Positions 1 to 8,014 of a stretch of 17,568 nt of DNA are shown in pieces. The notes beneath the pieces were generated by a model, which worked only from the letters and a program-made list of their open reading frames with translations, searched no databases and was not told where the DNA came from. The number at the start of each line of letters is the position of its first letter. Positions within the stretch are counted from its first letter, which is position 1. Source of the stretch: CAJBLF01 sp964494005 (GTDB lineage: Bacteria > Patescibacteriota > Gracilibacteria > Absconditabacterales > Absconditicoccaceae); assembly GCA_964494005.1 (NCBI GenBank), contig CAZBQE010000015.1:1-17568 (forward strand). The letters run 5' to 3'. Both the position numbers and the translations under genes were made by a program.

Positions 1-30
1 GAAAACAAAAACATTGGATAAAAAGATCAA

Positions 31-180
31 GCCGGATGCTATACTCTGGATAGATATTTCATCTATACATGACCTACGCCTCGCCTACAACCCCGGAGTA
101 CTCCGGGGGCCCATTCCGGACTCGACCACGTACGTTGCTTTATCTATGATGAGATTCCTATCTCGTGGCGAGCATCCGGC
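31..180. other. GC-rich structured element, possible RNA or mobile-element remnant
   Basis: A 10-bp perfect inverted repeat (GCCGGATGCT at 31-40, AGCATCCGGC at 171-180) encloses smaller hairpins: ATAGAT/ATCTAT (50-66), the 18-bp perfect palindrome CCCCGGAGTACTCCGGGG (91-108) and GAGAT/ATCTC (151-164). Positions 71-130 are 41/60 G+C, far above the rest of the window. This looks like a folded RNA or a mobile-element remnant, and no known family was recognised. A reading frame is open from 2 to a TAA at 185-187 (about 61 codons, running off the left edge, no TGA). It could be the end of a protein, but a second frame is also open across much of the GC-rich core, so coding is not established. Confidence 0.4.
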
Positions 181-247
181 GTTGTAATATAGTTTGTGGA
201 GTAATGGCTTTTTTTGGATCTGGCGGGTGTATATTAGTAAATTTTTT

Positions 248-282
248 CTTGATACTTATGTCTTGATACTTTTGTCTTTTTT
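248..282 (+). repeat. Degenerate CTTGATA heptamer array
   Basis: Two 14-base units in tandem, CTTGATACTTATGT (248-261) and CTTGATACTTTTGT (262-275), then CTTTTTT. Each can be read as 7-base units starting CTT. A similar array lies in reverse orientation at 6377-6396. It sits in the AT-rich leader upstream of the PPDK gene. The rest of 190-364 shows no gene. Confidence 0.5.
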
Positions 283-348
283 TCTTCTTGAAAAATTTTC
301 TGAATACTGTATTGTAAAACCCCACATTTTTTTGTTTATTTTTACTTA

Positions 349-354
349 TATAAT
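349..354 (+). promoter_or_regulatory. Candidate -10 box of the PPDK gene
   Basis: A perfect TATAAT ends 10 bases before the proposed ATG at 365. Transcription starting about 7 bases downstream would begin near 361 and leave a leader of only a few bases. No convincing -35 box is seen 16-18 bases upstream, and no Shine-Dalgarno sequence precedes the ATG, which fits a nearly leaderless message. This is inferred from sequence only. Confidence 0.4.
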
Positions 355-364
355 TATTTGACGT

Positions 365-2998
365 ATGTGATTATTTGGAAGTAGTAAGAAAAAGTATGTA
401 TACTTTTTTGGTGAAACAAAAGGCCTCGGGAAAGATATGCTTGGAGGTAAAGGAAAAAATTTATCTGAGATGGTTGAAATGGGATTGCCTATTCCTATGG
501 GATTTACTATTACGACAGAAACCTGTGATGCATATTACAAAAATAATAAGGCGTATCCAGCAGAAGCGATAGAACAGATTGGGCATGAATTAAAAAAACT
601 TGAGCATGTGACAGGAAAAAAGCTTGGAGATCACAAAGATCCATTGTTAGTTTCTGTAAGGTCTGGAGCTGCTGATTCTATGCCTGGGATGATGGACACG
701 GTATTGAATTTATGACTTAATGATGAATCTGTACAAGGATTGATAGAAAAAACAGGTAATCCAAGATTTGTACGAGATAGTTACAGAAGATTTTTGCAGA
801 TGTTTGGTGATGTCGTGATGGAAGTTCCTCATCATGAATTTGAGCATGCATTGCAATCAGTCAAAGATGCAAAAGGAGTAAAACTTGATACCGAGTTGGC
901 CGTTGAAGATTTTCAGAAAATAGTTGCTTTGTACAAAGAAGTGATCAAAAAAGCTACCGGAACAGAGTTTCCAACTGATCCAAGGGCACAATTGAAAATG
1001 GCTATTGATGCGGTATTCAATTCTCGAAATAACGACAGAGCTATCGTATATAGAAAACTTAATGATATCAGATGATTACTTGGTACTGCAGTAAATGTAC
1101 AAGCGATGGTATTTGGAAACATGGGAGAAACTTCTGGAACATGAGTATGTTTTACTAGAAATCCATCGACGGGAGAAAATAAATTCTATGGAGAATTCTT
1201 GATGAACGCTCAAGGTGAAGATGTTGTTGCAGGAATCAGAACACCATTGGAAATTTCTGAATTGGAAAAAATAATGCCTGACTGCTACAAAGAACTTGTC
1301 GAGATTTATGAATGACTCGAAAAACATTATAAAGATATGCAAGATATGGAATTTACTATTCAAGAAGGAAAACTCTATATTCTTCAAACAAGAAATGGAA
1401 AAAGAACTGCTGCTGCCGCCATCAAGATGGCAGTAGATATGGTAAGAGAATGATTGATTAATGAAAAGGAAGCAGTATTGAGAGTGAAACCAGAACAGCT
1501 TGATAGTTTGCTTCACAAACAAATAGATCCAAATGCAAAAAAAGCTGCTGATTTATTAACAAAATGATTGCCTGCTTCACCAGGAGCTGCGGTAGGAAAA
1601 ATAGTATTTACTGCGCAAGCGGCACATGATCGAAATGAAGAAGGACAAAAAGTTATCTTAGTAAGAACAGAAACTTCACCAGAAGATATCGTTGGTATGG
1701 TAGCTTCTCAAGGAATTTTGACGGCGAGAGGAGGAATGACCTCTCATGCTGCCGTAGTTGCTAGAGGAATGGGAAAATGTTGTGTAGCAGGAGCTTGAGA
1801 AATTGTTGTGAGTGAAAAAGACAAAACACTTACTATCAAAGGAAAAATATTAAAAGAAGGAGATACGCTTACTTTGGATGGTTCTACAGGAGAAGTATTT
1901 GCTGAAGCATTGGCAGTAGTTGATCCAGAACTGAGTGGTGACTTTTCAACACTTATGAATTGGGCTGATAATTTCAGAACCTTATTGGTAAGAACAAATG
2001 CTGATACGCCACATGATGCTGAAGTAGCAAGAAAATTTGGTGCGCAAGGTATTGGTCTTTGTAGAACAGAACATATGTTTTTCGCTGAAGATAGAATTAG
2101 AGCAGTGAGAGAAATGATCTTGGCGGAAGATGTTGATGGAAGAAGAAAAGCATTAGCAAAACTTCTCCCTTTCCAAAAAGAAGACTTTATCTGAATTTTC
2201 AAGGCGATGGCTGGACTTCCTGTTACGATTAGATTTTTGGATCCTCCTTTGCATGAGTTTTTACCTCAAGAAGACAAAGATATCGTTGAACTTTCTCAAA
2301 CTATGGGAGTGGAATTAGAAGTTGTAAAGAAAAGAATAGAAGCGTTACATGAATTTAACCCAATGCTTGGACATAGAGGATGTAGATTGGTTGTTACGTA
2401 TCCAGAAATCGCAGAAATGCAAACAGAAGCAATTATCTCTGCAGCTTGTGAACTTAAAAAAGCTGGAGTAGATGTAAAACCAGAAATTATGATTCCATTA
2501 GTATGATTCAAAGCTGAATTGGACTTTAATACGGAAATCGTAAGAAGAGTTGCTACAGCGACTATGGAAAAATATGGAGTAGATATTGACTACAAACTCG
2601 GAACAATGATCGAAGTACCAAGAGGTGCAGTGACAGCCGACAAAGTTGCGGAAACAGCGGAATTCTTCTCATTTGGAACCAACGATTTAACACAAATGAC
2701 GCTTGGATTCTCTAGAGATGATGCTGGTTCATTCATCAAGGAATATGTACACCAAAATATTTTTGAAAAAGATCCATTTCAAACATTAGATACTGAAGGA
2801 GTTGGTCAATTAGTACAAATGGCAGTTGATAAATGAAGAAGAACTAGATCTGATATTAAACTTGGAATCTGTGGAGAACATGGTGGAGATCCAATGTCTA
2901 TCGCATTCTGTCACAAGGTTGGTTTGAACTATGTAAGTTGTTCACCATTTAGAGTGCCTATCGCAAGATTGGCTGCTGCACATGCAGCGTTAAAATAA
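365..2998 (+). CDS. ppdK: Pyruvate, phosphate dikinase
   Basis: Interconverts pyruvate + ATP + Pi and PEP + AMP + PPi in the cytosol. The protein is 877 residues, normal for the family, if UGA is read as Gly. The N-terminus (LGGKGKNLSEM, then GLPIPMGFTITTE) is the ATP-grasp start. The swivelling phosphohistidine domain has TARGGMTSHAAVVARGMGK with the catalytic His at residue 461. The C-terminal PEP/pyruvate barrel has FFSFGTNDLTQ and GICGEHGGDP with the catalytic Cys at 836. Eleven in-frame TGA codons start at 368, 713, 1073, 1142, 1313, 1451, 1565, 1796, 2192, 2504 and 2834, and those in conserved motifs fall where relatives have Gly. The start at 365 is the only ATG upstream of the conserved N-terminus in this frame and is followed at once by TGA (Met-Gly). 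It stops at TAA. It appears to be transcribed alone, with a terminator downstream. Confidence 0.96.
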
Positions 2999-3081
2999 CT
3001 AACAACTAACAGTGAACAACTAATTAATAAAAAGAAAATTTCAATATCAGTCTGTTAGTTATTAGTTGTAAGTTGTTAATT
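2997..3081. repeat. Inverted pair of AACTAAC heptamer arrays
   Basis: The left array has units AACTAAC (2997), AACTAAC (3004), AGTGAAC (3011) and AACTAAT (3018). The right array is the reverse complement type: GTTAGTT (3054), ATTAGTT (3061), GTAAGTT (3068), GTTAATT (3075). The first left unit overlaps the TAA stop of PPDK. The two arrays could pair as a long imperfect hairpin. An array of this repeat carries TAA in every forward frame, so it could not sit inside a gene in that direction. Confidence 0.6.
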
Positions 3082-3082
3082 G

Positions 3083-3114
3083 AAAAAAAGGGCATCTTTA
3101 GATGTCTTTTTTTT
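3083..3114 (+). terminator. Rho-independent terminator after PPDK
   Basis: A short hairpin (GGCATC / GATGTC with one G-U pair) lies between an A-run and a run of eight T. It follows the PPDK stop by about 90 bases. The A-run upstream means it could work in both directions. Confidence 0.7.
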
Positions 3115-3128
3115 GTATATATCATATA

Positions 3129-3154
3129 AAGAGGAGCTATACACAGCTCCTCTT
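3129..3154 (-). terminator. Hairpin downstream of the lipoprotein gene
   Basis: A 10-bp perfect stem (AAGAGGAGCT / AGCTCCTCTT) with a 6-base loop lies 17 bases past the stop of the minus-strand lipoprotein gene. On the minus strand it is followed by TTTATATG, a weak T-tract. The bidirectional terminator at 3083-3114 lies just beyond. Confidence 0.55.
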
Positions 3155-3171
3155 GACCCTGAAAAATCTTT

Positions 3172-4005
3172 TTAATTTCCTGGGATTCCCAGGATAATAA
3201 TTTGCCAATCTGATCCGTTGCCGTACCAATTGGAAACACCCATTTCTGCAACATTTTGTTGGTTTGCTTGGGCGGTAGGAGTCCGATAAAAATCAGCTCC
3301 TATTTGGACCAATGCAGGTCCGGTTATTTTCACTTTCATTTCTACCCATACGCGTTGTGTTCCTGTGGGAACGTATGGTTTTGGATTTTGTGTATCCCAC
3401 CAGTGCCATACCTTGTCGGGATGGGTGTTTGGAAAGAATCTCAGCCATCCTTCGGATGTATAGGTCACTGGCATTTGCTGGTGATCATCTGTACCGAACC
3501 AAGGATTCCTTGAATACAGTCCAAACCAAACTGAACCTTGATCATATGCATTGTAGGTGTCTTCGCATATGAGTTGGTTGGTACCATTAACGACTGCCCA
3601 CAATTTTAGATAATCCACTTCTACCATACTTTCTCCATATCCTTGTCGGATATCGTGCACAGCTTGTGCCCAAGGTATAATAGCTGTAAATCCTTCTGGA
3701 GGGGTAAGTCGATGAATGTGTTCGTACGGCCATGCCGCATCTGGTGGAGGGCTAATTGGAATGGTAGGAGACACATTGCTTGTGTCATTTTCTTCGCCCT
3801 CGTTTTCTTCATTGTTGTTATCTGACGTATTGTCAGATTCCTCATTATCATTCCAGTTGTTATTATCCCATGAATTATTGTCGATGGGAATTGGATCTGG
3901 ATTTTGAGGAGGATAAATCTCAAATTGCTTTTCGCATCCCAGGGTCAAAAAGGACGCTAGGGAGATGATGCATAGCATCATTTTCCCAATTGATAATTTT
4001 TTCAT
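3172..4005 (-). CDS. Predicted lipoprotein of unknown function
   Basis: A 277-residue protein. It opens with MKK, a hydrophobic stretch and a lipobox-like LTLGC, with Cys24 as the probable lipidated residue, so it should be exported and membrane-anchored. Residues about 35-80 are a low-complexity acidic linker rich in Asn, Asp and Glu. The rest (about 85-277) is a Trp/Tyr-rich globular domain with many predicted beta-type stretches such as RVWVEMKVKITG, which I do not recognise. None of its 19 glycines is encoded by TGA, unlike most neighbours, which suggests recent acquisition or a different codon history. It lies alone on the minus strand with its own downstream hairpin. No clear Shine-Dalgarno sequence precedes the ATG. 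Confidence 0.8.
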   Translation of the reverse strand: MKKLSIGKMMLCIISLASFLTLGCEKQFEIYPPQNPDPIPIDNNSWDNNNWNDNEESDNTSDNNNEENEGEENDTSNVSPTIPISPPPDAAWPYEHIHRLTPPEGFTAIIPWAQAVHDIRQGYGESMVEVDYLKLWAVVNGTNQLICEDTYNAYDQGSVWFGLYSRNPWFGTDDHQQMPVTYTSEGWLRFFPNTHPDKVWHWWDTQNPKPYVPTGTQRVWVEMKVKITGPALVQIGADFYRTPTAQANQQNVAEMGVSNWYGNGSDWQIIILGIPGN

Positions 4006-4071
4006 AAAATTGATTTTTTTGTACTATACATATACGGATTTTTCTTATAAAATCAATTGTTTATTTATAAC

Positions 4072-4099
4072 TTGACTTTTGTTTGTTTTTTGTTAAAAG
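4072..4099 (+). promoter_or_regulatory. Weak candidate promoter for the 4149 gene
   Basis: TTGACT (4072-4077), a 16-base spacer, then TAAAAG (4094-4099). The -35 box is good and the -10 box poor. It would give a leader of about 43 bases. Confidence 0.3.
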
Positions 4100-4148
4100 C
4101 ATTCTTCGTAAAAACAAAATTATTAGTAATTAAAAAAAACAAAAAATT

Positions 4149-4562
4149 ATGACAAAAAACACATGTGTTGAATCAAGAGGAAAAGGTATACGTCTTTTTT
4201 CTGGGCGTTTTGCAATTATGCAAGAAAAACCAAATTTGCTTGTATATGAGATCAAGAAAAATGCTCTTTTGTCTTATGATTTCAAGGTTCCTGCGTATTC
4301 TTTTTATGGAAAAATTGAACAACATTTACGAAATCATCAAACGTTTGTTCCTGTTGTTGAGGCTATTACGTGGCAAGATTTGTTGGAATATAATCCAGTA
4401 TTGTTTGCTATGCAGAAAAAAATTGTTGCTTATGAAGGAAGAAAATTTTCTGATCAAGCATGGGATTTTTTAGCTCAACAATTAGTTCTTTTTCTACAAA
4501 AAAATCACACTCTTGGTACAACACCAGAAATTATTATTATTGAAAAAATGATGTTTGTTTAA
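4149..4562 (+). CDS. Hypothetical protein, 137 residues
   Basis: An unrecognised soluble protein with no signal peptide or membrane segment. It is complete from ATG to TAA with no TGA codon and few glycines. Residues about 45-137 look alpha-helical with aromatic and basic residues. A promoter-like TTGACT lies upstream and a strong terminator hairpin 16 bases downstream, which supports a real single-gene unit. The overlapping shorter frame starting at 4165 gives a Leu/Lys/Cys-rich sequence and is judged a shadow. No function is proposed. Confidence 0.65.
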   Translation: MTKNTCVESRGKGIRLFSGRFAIMQEKPNLLVYEIKKNALLSYDFKVPAYSFYGKIEQHLRNHQTFVPVVEAITWQDLLEYNPVLFAMQKKIVAYEGRKFSDQAWDFLAQQLVLFLQKNHTLGTTPEIIIIEKMMFV

Positions 4563-4572
4563 CATTATTGTA

Positions 4573-4602
4573 AAAAGTCTGGAGAATTTCTCCAGCTTTT
4601 TT
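4573..4602 (+). terminator. Rho-independent terminator after the 4149 gene
   Basis: CTGGAGAA (4579-4586) pairs with TTCTCCAG (4588-4595), flanked by an A-run before and CTTTTTTC after. The working loop is probably five bases with a 6-bp stem. Confidence 0.75.
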
Positions 4603-4603
4603 C

Positions 4604-5053
4604 TATATCGACTGTTTTTGAAAACATAAATCACTTCACTTACATTCGTACTTTATGTATCAAAAATCGTCGATATATATTTGAGACATCATAAAAGATT
4701 TCATTATATTCAAACTTTTATTGTGTCTCAAATATATTTGCACTATCTTGTTAAAACATTACAATATATTACATCGACTGTTTTAGAAATCTTTAATTTA
4801 TTCACTATGTTTTAAATTAAAGTATCTAAAATTGCCGATATATATTCTCCTTCAAAAATATGTTTCAATGTTTTTGATTGAAGAATATATGGTTGCCAAA
4901 ATGAATAATTATTCAATTGGCAAACCATAATTTCGACAACATAAAAAACCTTATATGTTCCTTCAAAAATATATCTCATATTTTTGATTGAAACATATAT
5001 AGTTACCAACTCAATAATTTCTCATTATGTTTCGAAATTATTTGGTTGGTAAT
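4604..5053. repeat. Array of seven imperfect palindromes
   Basis: Seven long inverted repeats lie nearly end to end. A: 4604-4630 with 4651-4678. B: 4675-4697 with 4715-4737, near-perfect. C: 4773-4800 with 4813-4839. D: 4840-4859 with 4871-4890. E: 4891-4906 with 4911-4926. F: 4953-4972 with 4978-4998. G: 5001-5021 with 5034-5053. A and C share the arm ATCGACTGTTTT. D and F share CTTCAAAAATAT and TTTTTGATTGAA. E and G share a GTTRCCAA arm, so D-E and F-G look like a diverged tandem duplication. The right arm of B (TTTTATTGTGTCTCAA) recurs at 5072-5087, directly before rsmA. No gene is supported across 4563-5089. Confidence 0.8.
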
Positions 5054-5089
5054 CTACATTTTATTTCGTTTTTTTATTGTGTCTCAATT

Positions 5090-5854
5090 ATGTGAACCTA
5101 CTTATGACAAAATTTTCTTATCGATAGCAAAATCAGATACTATATCGCTGATAAAATTTCTTCGTTGTATTGTGAATGGTGATGTCAAGCGTTGATAGAG
5201 ATTTGACCATGAAAAGGCTCGATAACTACACTTATTTCACATATTTCGGAAAACTTCTTCGTGATTGACAAAGACTCGACTTTCATTGAAAATTGAAAAT
5301 TGAAAATTGAAAATGGAAAATTTATCCTTGGAGATGTGTTGGAAGTAGATGTGGAGAAATTGCTTTCTAAAAAAAAACTTCATTCTGAAAAGACCTTAAT
5401 TGTTGGGAATCTTCCGTACTATATTACCTCTCCGATATTGAGAAAATTCTTTTCGGCGTGACAACATTATGCGGGAGGAGTGTTTATGGTACAAGATGAG
5501 GTTGGGCAAAAAATCAAAACTGATGCCAAGAAAAAATCTTATTTACGACGATTACTCAATTTTTTTTATGAGGTAAAATATCTCAAATGAGTACCTGCAA
5601 AGTGTTTTAAACCTGCTCCAAAAGTGAAAAGTTGCTTAATTGAATTAAGAATTAAAAATTGAGAATTGAAAATTAATCGAGATAGATTTATAGCGTTTTT
5701 GGAGTTATTTGCGCCGTTTAGCAGAAAAACGTTGTGAGCAATTCAAACGATGATCAAAAAAAAGTCAGATTGTAATTTTATTATTCCAGAAGTTTTACAA
5801 AAAAAGAGGTTGGAAGAACTTGATCGGTTGGATATTGAAGCAATCCTTGAATAA
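5090..5854 (+). CDS. rsmA: 16S rRNA (adenine1518/1519-N6)-dimethyltransferase
   Basis: Dimethylates two adjacent adenines in the 3' end of 16S rRNA, late in 30S assembly, using SAM. The protein is 254 residues with UGA = Gly. It begins MGTYLGQNFLID, the family N-terminus. SAM motif I is IEIGPGKGS (residues 36-44) and the catalytic motif is NLPYY (107-111). The C-terminal small domain includes FSRKTL. Ten TGA codons start at 5093, 5105, 5180, 5204, 5210, 5294, 5459, 5588, 5660 and 5735, giving 10 of 17 glycines. The ATG at 5090 is immediately followed by TGA. Two heptamer arrays lie in frame (residues 66-77 and 188-196). The frame is invisible under the standard code. It is first in a probable operon with the two genes downstream. 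Confidence 0.95.
5285..5319 (+). repeat. In-frame ATTGAAA heptamer array in rsmA (site 1)
   Basis: Four exact ATTGAAA units (5285, 5292, 5299, 5306) and one ATGGAAA (5313). In the rsmA frame they encode IENGKLKIENGK, replacing the variable loop after the acidic SAM-binding strand (FVIDKD). One unit boundary creates the TGA at 5294. Confidence 0.9.
5644..5671 (+). repeat. In-frame heptamer array in rsmA (site 2)
   Basis: Units ATTAAGA (5644), ATTAAAA (5651), ATTGAGA (5658) and ATTGAAA (5665). In frame they read LRIKNGELKIN, between the PAPKVKSCLIEL strand and the C-terminal small domain. They include the TGA at 5660. Confidence 0.8.
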
Positions 5855-5879
5855 GGTCTAGCTTGAAAATGTTCATCTA

Positions 5880-5908
5880 TTGACTATAAACTTTCATATA
5901 TTTATTTT
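5880..5908 (+). promoter_or_regulatory. Candidate promoter between rsmA and the 5921 gene
   Basis: TTGACT (5880-5885), a 17-base spacer, then TATTTT (5903-5908). The predicted start is about 6 bases before the ATG at 5921, so the message would be nearly leaderless. It may be an internal operon promoter. Confidence 0.35.
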
Positions 5909-5920
5909 GTTGTATATATC

Positions 5921-6376
5921 ATGAGCGTTCTTGTTTATAATGGAGAAAAATTCAAAAAAGGCAAATCACGATATTTGATATTCGCTATTATTGTTGCGAG
6001 TATATTCGTGCTTTCCATCATTAATAATAACATTGTGTGAGCAGTTTTGATTTTCTTTTTGCTTGGATGATATTTTTATTATTCTACGATAAGTAGTCAG
6101 GTTGTGAAGATGATCATCCAAAAAAATCAGCTTGTTATAGGAAATAAGAGTTATCCTCGATCAGATTTTACTTGATATGTTTTGGAAGTACATACCAAGA
6201 CTCAAAATATCAAGAATATCGTATTTTTGACTTCGAAGTGACATATGATTCATACTTTTCATGATTCTTTGGATACTATTCAATGATTTATTATGGAATT
6301 GGATACGTACATTCCTATGTTGAGTGCGTATCATCAAACAGCATTGGAAAAATTTTCCAGAAAAATGAAACTTTAA
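5921..6376 (+). CDS. Small two-helix membrane protein, possibly PH-like
   Basis: A 151-residue protein under code 25; no standard-code frame covers it. After a short basic N-terminus come two membrane segments: residues about 19-37 (LIFAIIVASIFVLSI) and about 39-55 (VGAVLIFFLLGGYFYY). The soluble C-terminus (QLVIGNKSYPRSDF, then NIVFLTSKGHMIHTF) has the strand-turn-strand pattern of bacterial PH-like domains and ends in a helix. The PH-like call is a guess from the pattern. Five TGA codons start at 6038, 6068, 6173, 6239 and 6284. It lies 66 bases after rsmA and 69 bases before the flippase, on the same strand. Confidence 0.8.
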
Positions 6377-6442
6377 CTTGAGTATTAAGTATCAAGATAA
6401 TTTCTATCATTTTTCATTATTCATTATTAATTATTCATTAAA
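6377..6442 (+). repeat. Two heptamer arrays in the gap before the flippase
   Basis: CTTGAGTATTAAGTATCAAG (6377-6396) is the reverse-complement type of the CTTGATA array at 248. CATTATT (6415), CATTATT (6422), AATTATT (6429) and CATTAAA (6436) form a second array ending just before the start codon at 6446. Together they fill most of the intergenic gap. Confidence 0.6.
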
Positions 6443-6445
6443 GAA

Positions 6446-8014
6446 ATGATTTCCTCACATAGATTAGTTATCAAGGATGCGGCATGGCAGCTGATAGGAA
6501 GGATTATCAGCGCACTTTTTTGATTTTTGACGATCAAGATTATTACACCGTATCTTTGACCTTTACAATACGGTGATTATTCTACGATACTTAAATATTT
6601 TGCCATCTGGACAGCTTTGGCTGATTTGTGATTGTATGTTCTCGCGGTCAAACAGCTGTGAGCTATCAAAGAATGAAATAAAGATCCTGATCATACACAT
6701 CTAAAATCTGAATATGGAAAATTCGTCGGTACAAGATTGATTATTATGTCGTTGGTATATGTAATTGCTATTGTTGTTGCTTATTTGCTTCCTGCATATA
6801 CATCCAATCCTTATCTTGTTTGGTGATTACCATTTGGACTGATTTTTTCTGCGAGTTTTATGTTTGCTGGTATCCAGCAATTACCATTACAAATTTTTTG
6901 GAGGATGGATAAGTTGAGTCGATCATTGATTGTTGCTAGATTGTCTCAGATAGCTGTTTTGATTCCTGTGGTGTTCTTTATTTTCAAAGGTGTGACGTTT
7001 GATGGAACAACAATGTCTATTGTCGCATTTTGTTGTATTATGTTTTCCGTGGTTGCGAGTTCAATCGGGCAAAATATTCAGATTCATATTAGTGCGAGAA
7101 AATTGCTTCCGCTCAGAATCCATTTTGATTGGAATTTTACCAAAAATATTATCAGACGTAATCGGCAATATGGGGTTTCTTATTATCTCAGTAGTTTTCA
7201 TACGTTGATTGTATTACTTTTTCTTTGACGATTTTTTCCAACTTCGTGAGGATTCGGATATGCGGGAATTCGAGCTTTGGCATTGTCGTTGATAGAGATA
7301 TTACTTATTATCCCTTCGTCATTATGAAATTCGTTGCTTCACAAGATATCTACGTATTCATTAATCAATAAACGTAAAAGTTTTGGTAATCTTTTGCTCT
7401 TGGTTTTTTGGATTTGAGTTGTTATTGCTATCAATTTTCGATTATTTTCCGATTGGATTATTATGTTGGTATCTGACAAATCTTTTCTTGGAAGTTTCGA
7501 TACGATCGCACAATGGTGATCCAATCAGGTTTTGCCGTTTTTGGGTATAGTTTTGGTATGAAGTTTTATCAAGCAAGTTTATAATTATCTTTTTGTTGCC
7601 GTGGATAAACAGAACGTTCTCTTGCCTATCAATTTTGTCGGTATTTTGGTTGGTATACCGTTTGGTGTTTGGATAATTCCGCAGTATGGACTTTTGTGAT
7701 GAGTAATCACTCAGCTTACGATTGAATTGTTGTTTATGTGTGGTGCTATTTGGGTTGGAAAAAGAAAACAGGTCCAGCCGATTTTTTCTTTGCATATATG
7801 AGGAAAATTATTGCTCCTTCTTTTGTTGATGTGAAGTGTCGGATATATTCTTTTACATATGTTTGCTATTACTATATTTCGATTTTTTGTTATTGCTATT
7901 ATACTCAACCTTCTTGTTCTTTATCTTTCCCTTCCTTCTATCAAAAAAATCGCTAAATGATTGACCGTGGAGGATACACCTAATGAAGATATTCCCAGTA
8001 ATGTAGTCTATTAG
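6446..8014 (+). CDS. Polysaccharide-type flippase (MOP superfamily)
   Basis: A 522-residue polytopic membrane protein with about 12-14 hydrophobic segments, the normal size for Wzx/MurJ-like lipid-linked oligosaccharide flippases. The N-terminus (KDAAWQLIGRIISALFGFL, then ITPYLGPLQYGDYSTILKY) matches the first two helices of that family (G-R-hydrophobic, then YG-Y-S). The C-terminal tail is charged. Seventeen TGA codons start at 6521, 6557, 6629, 6659, 6674, 6824, 7226, 7247, 7325, 7415, 7517, 7559, 7697, 7700, 7799, 7832 and 7958; two are adjacent. The likely role is moving a cell-surface glycan precursor across the membrane, but the substrate cannot be told. Its TAG stop overlaps the TAA stop of the convergent gene at 8011. 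The gap before it holds heptamer repeats, and no Shine-Dalgarno sequence is clear. Confidence 0.88.

Noticed and set aside
1076..1522. 148-residue minus-strand ORF opposite PPDK
   Set aside because: It is antisense to conserved PPDK sequence; its composition is that of a shadow frame with many Phe, Ser and Cys.
713..2836. Multiple frameshifts or pseudogenisation in PPDK and other genes broken by TGA
   Set aside because: The frame never changes, only TGA interrupts, conserved glycines sit at the TGA positions, and catalytic motifs are intact in PPDK, RsmA and TsaD.
4812..5009. 65-residue minus-strand ORF inside the palindrome array
   Set aside because: Its repeated IFEG-type segments come from the DNA palindromes. 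There is no promoter or ribosome site, and it lies wholly within structured non-coding repeats.
5285..5319. CRISPR array
   Set aside because: The units are 7-base tandem repeats without spacers, inside a coding gene.
7738..7956. 72-residue plus-strand ORF
   Set aside because: It is a frame shadow of the flippase C-terminus; with UGA = Gly the flippase frame runs straight through to 8014.
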